64,000 nucleotides of DNA from Pandoraea terrigena (GCF_902459705.1 NZ_CABPRU010000001.1:62001-126000); one strand, 5' to 3'. Positions 38,258-47,304 are shown, counted from the stretch's first letter. Notes: generated from the letters alone by a model not told the origin. Numbers and translations are program-made.

Positions 38258-38475
38258 AGAGTAAGTGCGATTGGCGCCACAGTTTTGCTGCCGTGCAACA
38301 AAGTTGATGCGACTGACCTACAGCCGCGCCAAAATGGTAGCGCTGTAGCGAGGTGGAAACGAGAAAAGTCATTGATATTCAAGGCCTTTTTCTTGTTCGG
38401 CGATTCTCTGATGGACGGTGTTTTTGGGGACGCGAACTGACCGACGCTCATCTCAAGTATCACCGAGGGCCGCTC
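38258..38475 (+). repeat. Dispersed repeat, copy B
   Basis: Aligns with 15334-15550 over its whole length with a few substitutions and near-absent gaps. The terminator hairpin of copy A is damaged here (left arm aaaagtcattga instead of aaaggccttga), so B looks the more decayed. Confidence 0.7.
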
Positions 38476-38552
38476 CACAGCCAGAATCAGTCATTCGACA
38501 CTTCAGCCTGAATCGTCGACAATCGGCCGATCTGACGATCCTATTTTCATCG

Positions 38553-39161
38553 ATGTCGATTGTTCCGGGAACCGAAGGTTACGCGGAGTATGCCGAGGCA
38601 TTGGCTAACGATTGGCGCAAGATTTCGTTCCGAGACCACCACCAGCCAGTTCTACACCTGATACCGACAACACCTTCACGCATCCTCGACGTGGGAGCCG
38701 GCATGGGCCGCGACGCTGCCGCATTGGCAGCGATGGGGCACTCGGTGGTAGCGGTTGAGCCCGTCGACGAACTGCGGGCTGCTGCGATCAACTTCTATCC
38801 GGCTTCAAGCGTAGTGTGGCTCGACGACAGCCTTCCGGAACTCTGCCTCGTCCGGGAAAGCGCGAACACTTTCAACGTTGTCATGGTTACTGCGGTATGG
38901 ATGCACCTCGACGAAGTCGAGCGTCGCCGAGGGATGAACACCATCTCTGCTTTGTTAGACGAAGGTGGCGTGGTCATTATGTCGTTGCGCCATGGGCCGT
39001 TTCCGAGGGGGCGGCGCATGTTTGACGTCTCCGCGGCAGACACGATCAGGCTTGCCGAAGGTCATCATCTGCATCCTCTGCTCAACGTTTGCAGTGGCTC
39101 CGCCCAGCAAGCAAACAGGAACATGGGAGTCACCTGGACGCGACTTGCTTTCCGGAAGTGA
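38553..39161 (+). CDS. Class I SAM-dependent methyltransferase
   Basis: 202 residues from ATG 38553 (MSIVPGTEGYAEYAEALAND). SAM-binding motif I ILDVGAGMGRDAAALAAMGH, acidic end of beta2 VVAVEPVDELR, then FNVVMVTAVWMHLDEVERR. Methylates an unknown small molecule or protein. Codon use is slightly more AT-rich than in the flanking operons, and it lies just right of repeat B, so it may belong to the accessory DNA. No partner gene is evident. Confidence 0.82.
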   Translation: MSIVPGTEGYAEYAEALANDWRKISFRDHHQPVLHLIPTTPSRILDVGAGMGRDAAALAAMGHSVVAVEPVDELRAAAINFYPASSVVWLDDSLPELCLVRESANTFNVVMVTAVWMHLDEVERRRGMNTISALLDEGGVVIMSLRHGPFPRGRRMFDVSAADTIRLAEGHHLHPLLNVCSGSAQQANRNMGVTWTRLAFRK

Positions 39162-39349
39162 GGATCGGCGCGGCTCGAATCGCGCGCGGCGACTACCGGC
39201 CGTGACGCGACATTCGCATCCCTGTTGCGAGCCCAGACCGAATGTCCCCTTCAGTCTGGATAGCGGTCCGCTGAAAGAGGCAATTCTCCAGATTACTCGC
39301 AAACACATCTGTGTATCTGCGGCCACGAATCGAAGGGACCGCAATCGGG

Positions 39350-39979
39350 CTACGTGATTGCATTGGCCAGGTGTTCGACTTTTTCAATGGCCCGTCTTAC
39401 CGGCGCACGCTCGAGTATCGCTTCGTACCAGCGTCGCACATGCGGCGTGTCGTCCAGCGTCAGGTCTGGGAAGGCGCGCCGCCATATCCATCCGAAGTGC
39501 GCGATATCCGCGATGGAATACTCATCGCCCGCGACAAACGACTGCCCGGCAAGGATAGCGTCGAGCAGTTTCAGTTGGCGGGTCGCCTCTGCGGAAAAGC
39601 GCTCGATGGCGTGCGGCATCACCTCGGGTGCAAATTTAAGGAAATAACCCGCCTGCCCGAAGGCCGGGCTCAGCCCCGAAGCATGTACAAAGAGTTGCTC
39701 AAACGTGCGAGCCCGGCGCACGGGGTCTTGCGAGAGAAGCTTGCCGTGCTTTTCGGCCAGATAAACAAGGATTGCCGCAGACTCAGTCAGCGTGAAATCG
39801 CGGTCGTCAGTGGTCAGTACAGGCACCTTCCCGTTGGCATTCAATGCGAGAAATCCATCGCTCTTCTGCTCGCCCTTCCGAACGTTGACTGGGTGCAGTG
39901 TGTAGTCGATTCCGAGTTCTTCAAGCGCGATCGGAACCTTAACGGAATTGGGGGTAGCGAATGCATAAACGTGGTACAT
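39350..39979 (-). CDS. Glutathione S-transferase family protein
   Basis: 209 residues from ATG 39979 (MYHVYAFATPNSVKVPIALE); the longer frame is not needed. Thioredoxin-like N-domain with GKVPVLTTDD and the glutathione-contact TESAAILVYLAEK, then the all-helical C-domain (DEYSIADIAHFGWIWR). Of the YfcG/theta-like bacterial type; conjugates or reduces with glutathione in the cytoplasm. Stands alone on the minus strand, upstream of and divergent from an old-yellow-enzyme gene. Confidence 0.9.
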   Translation of the reverse strand: MYHVYAFATPNSVKVPIALEELGIDYTLHPVNVRKGEQKSDGFLALNANGKVPVLTTDDRDFTLTESAAILVYLAEKHGKLLSQDPVRRARTFEQLFVHASGLSPAFGQAGYFLKFAPEVMPHAIERFSAEATRQLKLLDAILAGQSFVAGDEYSIADIAHFGWIWRRAFPDLTLDDTPHVRRWYEAILERAPVRRAIEKVEHLANAIT

Positions 39980-40225
39980 GGCGCGTAATCCTTTAAGAGG
40001 GTATCGGCTTGACGTGAGACGAACTTTGCGCGGCATTCGACATCCGGTGAAGTCCGGCCGGAGTGATAACCGCTATTCCCGCAAGGAATGACCAATGACT
40101 CTCGACGACGCGTCCCTTCGACTATTCCGCCCAGGAATGACAGCTATCGCCCGGCGCTGTCTTCTGCGGATTTGCGCTTGCCCTGAAGATCCCGAGGTCT
40201 TCTCCTCTTTCTCAGGTAACGTGCA

Positions 40226-41341
40226 ATGAACACTCTCTTTACCCAGACCCAGGTCGGCCCTTATGCGATCAACCACCGCGTCGTCATGGCGCCGCTCACA
40301 CGGATGCGAACCGATGCAAACAACGTCCCCGGCGATCTGATGGTTGATTACTATGCGCAACGCGCCTCGTCGGGCGGCTTGCTGATTTCCGACGCGACGT
40401 CGGTGTCTCCGCTCGGCTTCGCCTATGTGGGCGCACCGGGCATCTACACCGAAGCGCACGCGCACGGCTGGCGGCGTGTCACCGAGGCCGTCCACGCAAA
40501 AAGTGGACGTATCTTTTTGCAGTTGTGGCATGCGGGACGACAGGCGCACCCGGCCAACATCGGTGGAGAAGTGCCGGTCGCGCCTTCCGCCGCGCGTGCC
40601 TATGAACACTCGGCAATCCACGATGAAAATGGCGAGGTTATCGAGGTCGAACAGGTACTTCCGCGCGCCCTCACGCTCGAAGAAATTCCCGGCGTGATCG
40701 AAGAATTCCGTCGCGCGGCGGCGCTTGCGAAACAGGCCGGCTTCGATGGTGTCGAACTGCACGCTGCCAATGGTTATCTGCCCGACCAGTTTCTGCAGGA
40801 CGGCACGAATTACCGTACGGATGTATACGGCGGCTCGCTGGAGAACCGCGCGCGCTTCCTGTTCGCGGTGCTCGATGCCATCGGTTCGGTTTGGGATGCC
40901 GGTCACATCGCGGTGCGTCTTTCGCCGGGAAGTTCGTACGGCACGATGTCCGATAGCAATCCGCATGCCACGTTCGGCTATGTTGCGCGTCGTCTGGATG
41001 CCTATGGGCTCGCGTATCTGCATGTAGTCGAGCCGCGAGTGCGCGGTAACGATGACGTCGCCGCGGCGGCCTCGGCGGTCTCGGCTAGAGACTTGCGTCG
41101 CGTCTTCAAAGGCACACTCATCGCGGCGGGTGGCTTTACTGCGGATAGCGCGCATCGCATCATTGAAGCAGGTGACGCCGATCTCGTCGCGTTCGGGCGC
41201 CTGTTTATCTCCAATCCGGATCTGCCCGAGCGACTGCGCGTCGGGGCGCCATTGAACCATTACGACCGCTCGACGTTCTATGGCGGCGATGCGCGCGGTT
41301 ACACCGATTATTCCTTCCATAGTGCAGCGCCGGTTATCTAA
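40226..41341 (+). CDS. Old yellow enzyme family alkene reductase
   Basis: 371 residues. FMN-dependent TIM barrel: NHRVVMAPLTRMR, FLQLWHAGRQAHP, DGVELHAANGYLPDQFLQDG, NYRTDVYGGSLENRARF, and ADLVAFGRLFISNPDLPERL. The family (NemA, XenA/B-like) reduces activated C=C bonds, nitro compounds and quinone-like electrophiles with NAD(P)H. A LysR regulator follows after a terminator hairpin. A paralogue is encoded at 46187-47254. Confidence 0.94.
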   Translation: MNTLFTQTQVGPYAINHRVVMAPLTRMRTDANNVPGDLMVDYYAQRASSGGLLISDATSVSPLGFAYVGAPGIYTEAHAHGWRRVTEAVHAKSGRIFLQLWHAGRQAHPANIGGEVPVAPSAARAYEHSAIHDENGEVIEVEQVLPRALTLEEIPGVIEEFRRAAALAKQAGFDGVELHAANGYLPDQFLQDGTNYRTDVYGGSLENRARFLFAVLDAIGSVWDAGHIAVRLSPGSSYGTMSDSNPHATFGYVARRLDAYGLAYLHVVEPRVRGNDDVAAAASAVSARDLRRVFKGTLIAAGGFTADSAHRIIEAGDADLVAFGRLFISNPDLPERLRVGAPLNHYDRSTFYGGDARGYTDYSFHSAAPVI

Positions 41342-41361
41342 GGCGGGAGCGAGCATCGTAA

Positions 41362-41396
41362 CCGGCCCCGCCGCAGGATCGCCTGCCGCGGGGCCG
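41362..41396 (+). terminator. Hairpin terminator after the alkene reductase gene
   Basis: Arms of about 15 bp, cggccccgccgcagg and cctgccgcggggccg, one mismatch, loop atcg; 20 bp past the stop. Followed by agttatt rather than a long T run. Confidence 0.6.
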
Positions 41397-41536
41397 AGTT
41401 ATTCCTGCGGATTGCGTTGACAGAGACCGATCGGCAACGGCAATTTCATCGACCGGGCTCTGGCGCGATAGACTTCCGACTGAAAGCATCTCAGCCACTA
41501 TACGGACTTCACGATCCTTCAAGGAAAAGCACCAGC

Positions 41537-42457
41537 ATGGACCGGATGGCAGCAATGGAAACGTATGTCAGTGTCGTGGAGGCGGGTTCATTCTCGGCGG
41601 CCGCAAAACGGCTTAAGCTCGGGCAGCCGGCCGTCTCGAAGTCGATCGCGCAGCTCGAAGAGCGGCTCGGCGTGCGACTCCTGCTGCGCTCGACACGCGG
41701 CCTGACACCCACCGACGCGGGTCAGCGGTTCTACGAGCACGCGCGGCGCGCAATCGAAGAAGTGGATCTTGCTGAACAGGTGGTGCGCGACGCGTCTACC
41801 GGACTGTCGGGCGTGCTACGCATCAGCGCCGCAGTGACCTTTGCACGCCTGCACATCCTGCCGGCGCTCAAGACCTTTATGAACCGCCACCCGAATCTGC
41901 AGATTGACATCGTGCTGGACGACCATACCATTGACCTGCTCGAGAAAGGCGTGGACGTTGCATTGCGCATGGGCTCGCTCGACGATTCGGCCATGACCGC
42001 GCGTCGCATTGGGCGGAGCCGGAGGCTGGTCGTCGGCACACCCGGCTACTTCGCCGAAGCAGGTGTGCCGAAATCGCCCGCGGATTTGAGCCAGCACCAG
42101 GCCGTGGTTTATTCGTTGCGCGGTGGGGGCGAATCCTGGGCGTTCAGCCAGCACGGCAAGGAAGTAGCAGTGGTCGTGTCAGGTCGCGTCAGTGTCAGCG
42201 CCGCCGAGGGCATCCGCACGACGGTGCTCGGCGGCATAGGCCTCGCGATCGCATCGGAATGGATGTTTTCTCCGGAACTTGCCGATGGTACGGTCAAGGC
42301 GGTGCTGACCGACTGGGAATTGCCCCCGATCGACCTTTGGGCGGTATTCCCTGCGGGACGCCTGGTGAGTGCGAAGGCGCGCGCCTTCGTCGCCTTCGTG
42401 GAGGAGGTACTGGGCGTCGCGTCTGCCGGCAATGCCGGCACGCCCTCAGAACCCTAG
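41537..42457 (+). CDS. LysR family transcriptional regulator
   Basis: 306 residues from ATG 41537 (MDRMAAMETYVSVVEAGSFS). N-terminal winged HTH AAAKRLKLGQPAVSKSIAQL, linker helix, and the effector-binding domain (ILPALKTFMNRHPNLQIDIV; DVALRMGSLDDSAM). This is the CrgA-like subgroup that often controls adjacent reductases or SDRs. Its end overlaps the convergent SDR gene by 12 bp. Likely target: the alkene reductase/SDR/peroxiredoxin group around it. Confidence 0.92.
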   Translation: MDRMAAMETYVSVVEAGSFSAAAKRLKLGQPAVSKSIAQLEERLGVRLLLRSTRGLTPTDAGQRFYEHARRAIEEVDLAEQVVRDASTGLSGVLRISAAVTFARLHILPALKTFMNRHPNLQIDIVLDDHTIDLLEKGVDVALRMGSLDDSAMTARRIGRSRRLVVGTPGYFAEAGVPKSPADLSQHQAVVYSLRGGGESWAFSQHGKEVAVVVSGRVSVSAAEGIRTTVLGGIGLAIASEWMFSPELADGTVKAVLTDWELPPIDLWAVFPAGRLVSAKARAFVAFVEEVLGVASAGNAGTPSEP

Positions 42458-43162
42458 CTTGCCGATCGACGCGCCGCCGTCGACGTACAGCGTCTGACCG
42501 GTCATGAAGGCGGCTACGTCGGAAAGCAGAAACGCGATCGTCCCGGCAATTTCATCGGGCTTGCCGAAGCGGCCCATGGGCACTGCGGACAGATAGCGCT
42601 GCTCGCCCTCGCTTCCCGGTGGGTTGTTCGCGCGGAACAGCTCGGTCTCGGTCGGACCGGGCGCGACGGCATTCACTGTAATGCCCGTGCCGGCTAGTTC
42701 CAGCGCCCAGGAACGTGCAAAACTCACCAGCGCCGCCTTCGCCGCTGCATAGGCAGTGCGCTGCGTCATGCCGAGAATCGTCAGGCTGGAAATGTTCACG
42801 ACCCGTCCCCAGCCCCGGGCCCGCATACCGGGAAGCAACGCCTGAACGGTCTGGACCGCCGGATGGAGGTTCAGCGCGAGGACGTCGTCGAGATCGTCGA
42901 GCGCGACTTCACCCAGACGTTGTGGCCTGACCAGCGCAACATTGTTCACCACGCCGTCAAACGAATGCCGGCGCACCAGCTCCTGGAGCACGGCGTTGGT
43001 TGCATCACGGTCGGCGAGATCGACACGGACCAATTCACCCGGAAAATCGCTTGCTTCACGCGCGAGGCCAACGACACGGTGGCCGTCGCCAATCAGGCGC
43101 TCTGTCAGCGCGAGACCGATACCTTTGGTCGCGCCGGTAACGAGAAAAGTACGCTGTGTCAT
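42446..43162 (-). CDS. SDR family oxidoreductase
   Basis: 238 residues from ATG 43162 (MTQRTFLVTGATKGIGLALT). Classical short-chain dehydrogenase: TGATKGIG cofactor motif, VNNVALV (an NNxA variant), catalytic Ser in NISSLTIL, YAAAK, then AVAPGPTETELF and a C-terminal VDGGASIGKLGF. NADP(H) is likely. FabG-like in form, substrate unknown. Leads toward the LysR gene and overlaps its 3' end. Confidence 0.9.
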   Translation of the reverse strand: MTQRTFLVTGATKGIGLALTERLIGDGHRVVGLAREASDFPGELVRVDLADRDATNAVLQELVRRHSFDGVVNNVALVRPQRLGEVALDDLDDVLALNLHPAVQTVQALLPGMRARGWGRVVNISSLTILGMTQRTAYAAAKAALVSFARSWALELAGTGITVNAVAPGPTETELFRANNPPGSEGEQRYLSAVPMGRFGKPDEIAGTIAFLLSDVAAFMTGQTLYVDGGASIGKLGF

Positions 43163-43259
43163 CAAATGTCCTTTAAGAACAGGAAGGAATCGAAAGGCCG
43201 CGGCGGGTTCTCCGGCGCGGCGTAGTGACCGTTTAGCCTTAAGCGCTGAGCAGTGTGGC

Positions 43260-43931
43260 TCAGGCGTTGGCGGTCGCCTTTTCCAGAACCGGGAATATAT
43301 GAGACGGGTCGGGACGACGCGTGTAGTCCGGATTGACCTCGGAATACAGCACGATGCCGTCCTGTCCGATGACATAGCGCGCCGGCATCGGCAAGGTCCA
43401 ACTGGGATCGTTGTTGAACGTCGGCAGATCGTTCTTCAGATTCTTGTAAAGCTCGACCAGATAGTGGGGCAGCGCGAAACGCAATCCGAAGTCGGCGCCC
43501 GTCTGACCGTTCACGTCGCTCAGCACCGGAAAACCCAGTTCGTTGGTGCGCACCGACTTGCGGCTATTGACCGGCGTCTGCGGTGAGATCGCCACGACGT
43601 TCGCGCCATATGTCTGAATCTGCGGCAGCACTTCGTTGATCGCCTGCAATTCGATATTGCAGTACGGGCACCAGACGCCGCGATAGAACGTCACGACCAG
43701 TGGCCCCTTCACGAGCAGCGCTGCGGAAGACACGTCGTTGCCATCCTGATCTTTCAGGTTGAAGTGCGGCGCGCGATCGCCGGCCTTAATGGCTCGGGCC
43801 GCCTGACCGCTCGCAATCAGTTCTGCCGTGGCGCGTTCCATCACCGGATGAATCTCCGGCGGCGCGTTGAACGGCGGCTTGCCCGCCTTGAAGTCGGCCC
43901 TGAATGCATCGAGTTTGTCTTGCAGTGACAT
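43260..43931 (-). CDS. Peroxiredoxin-like (AhpC/TSA) protein
   Basis: 223 residues from ATG 43931. Thioredoxin-fold peroxiredoxin domain: GDRAPHFNLKDQDGNDV, LVVTFYRGVWCPYCNIELQ with cysteines 88 and 91 in a CPYC arrangement, VVAISPQTPVNSRK, then PARYVIGQDGIVLYSEVN. The CxxC places it with AhpC/TSA 'peroxiredoxin-like' thiol reductases rather than 2-Cys Prx. It reduces peroxides using a thiol donor. 56 bp after the enoyl-CoA hydratase-like gene, same strand. Confidence 0.9.
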   Translation of the reverse strand: MSLQDKLDAFRADFKAGKPPFNAPPEIHPVMERATAELIASGQAARAIKAGDRAPHFNLKDQDGNDVSSAALLVKGPLVVTFYRGVWCPYCNIELQAINEVLPQIQTYGANVVAISPQTPVNSRKSVRTNELGFPVLSDVNGQTGADFGLRFALPHYLVELYKNLKNDLPTFNNDPSWTLPMPARYVIGQDGIVLYSEVNPDYTRRPDPSHIFPVLEKATANA

Positions 43932-43987
43932 GAGTGTTCTCCGTCGAGAGAAATAGAGGAATTGAGGAAACCAACGCGCCGGTGGAT

Positions 43988-44764
43988 TCAGGCTACGTTC
44001 TGCGCTGCCGCAATGCGCGCCACTTCGGCCGCAGTGATACCTTCGAGCGCCAGGCCGTAGCCGATGCCTTCGTCGATCACGCGACGCAGCCGCTGGGTCA
44101 GGCCGATGCGGGTGTATTTGGTGGTGAGCGGGGGCTGCTTTGCGATAGTCGCGGCGATGGCATGCGCACGACTGAGCAGTTGATCCGCAGGTACGATCTC
44201 GTTGACGACGCCCAGCGACTTGGCCTCCGCAGCGTCGAGTTTTTGCTGCGTGAGCACGAAGTACCGGCCGCGAATGCTGCCGATCATTTCCGGCCACAGC
44301 AGATGGACGCCATCGTTGGGGGCGATGCCGAACGCCGCGTGCGGCATGTCCTGGAACACCGTCTCGGGTGTGGCCACCACGATGTCGCACAGCAGGACGT
44401 ATTCCGAATGCAGCAGGACCGGGCCGTTCAGCGCGGCGATCATCGGGACTTCGACGTCCAGGACGTTCATCAATATCTTGCGGCCTTCGCGGAAGATCTT
44501 GTCGTAGCCGCGCGGAGTAAAGAAATCGAAACCTTCCGGCGAAATCGCGTCCATGAAAGCGTCACCGCTACCGGTCAGGATGACCACGCGGTTATCCGGG
44601 TCTTCGCCGATCTGATGGAACATGTCGGTGAACTGTTCATGCGTATGGCCATTGAAGACGAGCTTCGCGCCGTCGGTATGGAAGCGGACTTCGAGCACAC
44701 CGTCTGGCGTACGGGTCAGTTTGGCGTTGGCGTATGCGTCTTTATAGCGGTCGAACGTGGACAT
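43988..44764 (-). CDS. Enoyl-CoA hydratase/isomerase family protein
   Basis: 258 residues, crotonase fold: VILTGSGDAFMDAISPEGF, PMIAALNGPVLLHSEYVLLC, MPHAAFGIAPNDGVHLLWPE, AAEAKSLGVVNEIV. The oxyanion-hole region (ALNGP) is present, but the usual Glu pair is not obvious: APNDG stands where P-E-x-G is expected. Substrate may be something other than enoyl-CoA (hydrolase or lyase type). Lies between the AhpD-like and peroxiredoxin genes. Confidence 0.85.
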   Translation of the reverse strand: MSTFDRYKDAYANAKLTRTPDGVLEVRFHTDGAKLVFNGHTHEQFTDMFHQIGEDPDNRVVILTGSGDAFMDAISPEGFDFFTPRGYDKIFREGRKILMNVLDVEVPMIAALNGPVLLHSEYVLLCDIVVATPETVFQDMPHAAFGIAPNDGVHLLWPEMIGSIRGRYFVLTQQKLDAAEAKSLGVVNEIVPADQLLSRAHAIAATIAKQPPLTTKYTRIGLTQRLRRVIDEGIGYGLALEGITAAEVARIAAAQNVA

Positions 44765-44830
44765 TTCGCTTCCTCGGTGAGCTTCGATATGGCGTTGGAC
44801 GAGAGCCGCGAGGCGGCTCCCCGAGACGGC

Positions 44831-45391
44831 TTAGGCAGCGACCGGTTTGGTCCACTCGTTACCGGCCATGAAGCCGTCGAGTTCGGTGTGGACGATGTGG
44901 TTCGTGTAGTTGCTCATCACCTTGGTTGCCACGCCCAGAATCACTTCGAGGACGTTCTGACGGGTGTAGCCTGCGGTGAGAAAGGCGTCGACATCAGAGT
45001 CGGGAACAAAGCCACGCTCACGCACCACGAGCGTCGTGAAACGATGCAGCGCTTCGAGCTTTGCATCCGGCAGCGGCGTGCCGGCGCGCAGCGCGGCGAT
45101 CACGCCTGCGTCCATCTTGATCATCTTCGCCAGCGTGCTGTGACCGGCCATGCAGTAGTGGCAGTTGTTCTCGAAGTTCGAGGTCAGGTAGACGACCTGC
45201 TGTTCGTGCGGCGTCAGCGTGCTCTTTGAGAACAGATCCCACAGCGCCGAGTAACCGGCCAGCAGCGCGGGCGATTCCGCCATATGCGCCTGAAGGTTGG
45301 GGACGAAACCAAACGCGCGCTTCGTGTCTTCAAGGCTGGCCTTCGAGGCGGCCGGTGCGTTATCGATCGTGTAGGTTTGGAAGTTGCTCAT
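44831..45391 (-). CDS. Carboxymuconolactone decarboxylase family (AhpD-like) protein
   Basis: 186 residues from ATG 45391 (MSNFQTYTIDNAPAASKASL). The alkylhydroperoxidase D-like core has NNCHYCMAGHS with redox cysteines 77 and 80 and His 84, then VLEVILGVATKVMSNYTNHI. AhpD-type proteins relay electrons to peroxidases; next door lies a peroxiredoxin-like gene. First gene of a minus-strand group running to the SDR. Confidence 0.9.
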   Translation of the reverse strand: MSNFQTYTIDNAPAASKASLEDTKRAFGFVPNLQAHMAESPALLAGYSALWDLFSKSTLTPHEQQVVYLTSNFENNCHYCMAGHSTLAKMIKMDAGVIAALRAGTPLPDAKLEALHRFTTLVVRERGFVPDSDVDAFLTAGYTRQNVLEVILGVATKVMSNYTNHIVHTELDGFMAGNEWTKPVAA

Positions 45392-45731
45392 CGTTTTGCT
45401 CCTGCTGGTTGACGGTGAGCAAATGATGAAGGCCAGCGCTTTGTCGAAGAAGGCAGGCACCGTCGATAACAGTCATTCCTGGCAGGCATAAAGCGATGGT
45501 TGAAGTGCTCACGCCTGAGGGGGCAGATGGTCTCACGCAACGGGATGGATCGTTTTGAATCTGGTCGACGGGTTTTGATCAATCAACTTTAGGGTGAGAC
45601 CGACCGCTCCAGCTTCAAAAGTGGCCACACAGGTCGCGGGGGAGCAATTGACCGGCTCTGGGTCGGGAACAGCCGCTGGCCGTGGCAGCAGTTAACGCTG
45701 TCCTGTAATGACCCAGCGGAACCTGCTCAGG
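45392..45731. other. Intergenic stretch with mobile-element debris
   Basis: 340 bp between the AhpD-like gene and a transposase fragment. The first ~100 bp should hold the promoter of the minus-strand group. The rest (45595-45715, with accggctctgggtcgg) looks like the outer end of an insertion sequence or a dispersed repeat. No gene. Confidence 0.5.
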
Positions 45732-46127
45732 TTAGGCGGCTAACGCGAGCGCCTCAGTTGGGGTTTTCATCTTCAGCGCCTGGTGGGGCCGTCGATGGTT
45801 GTGGAACTGAATCCAGTCGGCAATCGCGCGGCATGCGTGCTGCAGGGTCTCGAACCGATGCTGGTGCACGCATTGCTTTTTCAGCGTGCGAATCACTCGT
45901 TCGACCATATCGTTTGCTGAGGGCAATGCGACATGATGAACGCCTGGCGCAGGCCGTAGCTTCGAACCAGGGCCGAAACGAGCGATCACCGCTTGCTCTA
46001 GTGCATTCGAAGCCGTAGCGGCCCTGCCGCTGCGCGACAGGTGCCCGCCCAGCCGTTCTCGCGTGTGGCGATTGATCACCAGTGCCAAAGCCGCCCTGCC
46101 GTCACGTTCAGCCCAATCGTCTGTCAT
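45732..46127 (-). pseudogene. C-terminal fragment of an IS3/IS481-type transposase
   Basis: 131 residues of a DDE integrase-core protein. NDMVERVIRTLKKQCVHQHR carries the last acidic residue of the DDE triad in its usual context, and AIADWIQFHNHRRPHQALKM is the signature C-terminal region of IS3/IS481 transposases. The helper HTH and the first two acidic residues of a full-length enzyme are missing or scrambled, so it is an inactive remnant that marks a past insertion between the two redox gene groups. Confidence 0.8.
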
Positions 46128-46186
46128 TGCCCCTTTCCATGGGCTGCAGGTTGGCCAGAGCGGTCAACTTATCCGGAATCGGATTT

Positions 46187-47254
46187 TCAATAGTCGGTGT
46201 AACCCTTTTCTCCCGGTGTGTAGAAGGTAGCGAAATCAGGTGCAACCCATTCCTGCCCCGACTTCAGCTTGGCTACCAGATCCGGATTCGAGATAAACGG
46301 GCGACCGAAAGCCACCAGATCGCCACGCTCTGCGTCGAGATCCGTATCGGCCCGGGCAGCATCGTAGCCACCGGAGAGAATGTATTGCCCGTTGAACGCG
46401 GCACGGAGCCTGGCTTTCAACTCAGGGCTGACTTCAGGCGCCCCCATGGCGCTGTGATCCACGATGTGGATATAGAGCAGGCCGAGCGCATTCAGCTCGT
46501 CGATCAGACGCAGGTACACGTCATCCATCTCGGCATCCGGCGTCTGGGCATTGAAGACACCGTACGGCGAGATGCGGATGCCAACGCGCTCGGCACCAAT
46601 GGCAGCGACGGTCGCCTTGGCGACTTCGACCGCGAAGCGGATGCGGTTCTCCACCGAACCACCCCAGCGATCGTGGCGCTGATTGGACGCCGTATTGAGG
46701 AATTGATCGATCAGGTAGCCGTTGGCTGCATGCAGCTCGACGCCATCGAAGCCTGCCTGTATGGCCAGTTTGGCCGACGACGCATATTCGGCGATGCTTT
46801 GTGCAATATCCGCTTCGCTCATTTCGCGGGGTACGGGATGCGGCTGCATTCCGTCGGTGTCGGTCCACATCTCGCCGGGAACGGCGATTGGCGACGGAGC
46901 CAAAACGCCGGCGCCGGCCGGCATGTTCGCGGGGTGGCTGACACGCCCGGTGTGCATCAATTGAACAAAAATCCTGCCGCCGGCTTGGTGGACGCCATCA
47001 GTCACCGGTCGCCAGCCCTGTACCTGCGCTTCGTTGAACAGTCCGGGGATGCGTGGGTAACCCAGGCCGTTGGGCGATGGCGAGGTGCCTTCGGTAATGA
47101 TCAGTCCGGCGTCCGCTCGTAGGCGGTAGTACTCCGCCATCAGTTCATTGGGCAGGTTGCCGATTGCCCGGCTGCGCGTCAGCGGCGCCATGACGATTCG
47201 GTTCTTCAGCGGCAGGCTGCCGAGCTGGGTAGGCGTGAATAACATGTTGTTCAT
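46187..47254 (-). CDS. Old yellow enzyme family alkene reductase
   Basis: 355 residues. LKNRIVMAPLTRSRAIGNLP, the FVQLMHTGRVSHP strand, GFDGVELHAANGYLIDQFLN, RWGGSVENRIRF and DLVAFGRPFISNPDLVAKL identify an FMN-dependent ene-reductase. Homologous to the enzyme at 40226-41341 but clearly distinct. Heads toward the IS remnant; co-oriented with an SDR and a quinone oxidoreductase gene that a Cys-rich HxlR regulator probably controls. Confidence 0.94.
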   Translation of the reverse strand: MNNMLFTPTQLGSLPLKNRIVMAPLTRSRAIGNLPNELMAEYYRLRADAGLIITEGTSPSPNGLGYPRIPGLFNEAQVQGWRPVTDGVHQAGGRIFVQLMHTGRVSHPANMPAGAGVLAPSPIAVPGEMWTDTDGMQPHPVPREMSEADIAQSIAEYASSAKLAIQAGFDGVELHAANGYLIDQFLNTASNQRHDRWGGSVENRIRFAVEVAKATVAAIGAERVGIRISPYGVFNAQTPDAEMDDVYLRLIDELNALGLLYIHIVDHSAMGAPEVSPELKARLRAAFNGQYILSGGYDAARADTDLDAERGDLVAFGRPFISNPDLVAKLKSGQEWVAPDFATFYTPGEKGYTDY

Positions 47255-47304
47255 TGAAATTTCCTTGGCGTGGGGTTCACGTTCAGTCTATCTGGATGAG
47301 GCGC

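Larger units (their letters stand above)
37995..38552. other. Gene-free stretch filled by repeat remnants
   Basis: 558 bp after the catabolic operon. It contains a partial inverted copy (38125-38202) and a full direct copy (38258-38475) of the repeat that follows gyrB, plus a hairpin ctctggcg...cgccagag at 38241-38261. Short open frames here are repeat-derived. Confidence 0.6.
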
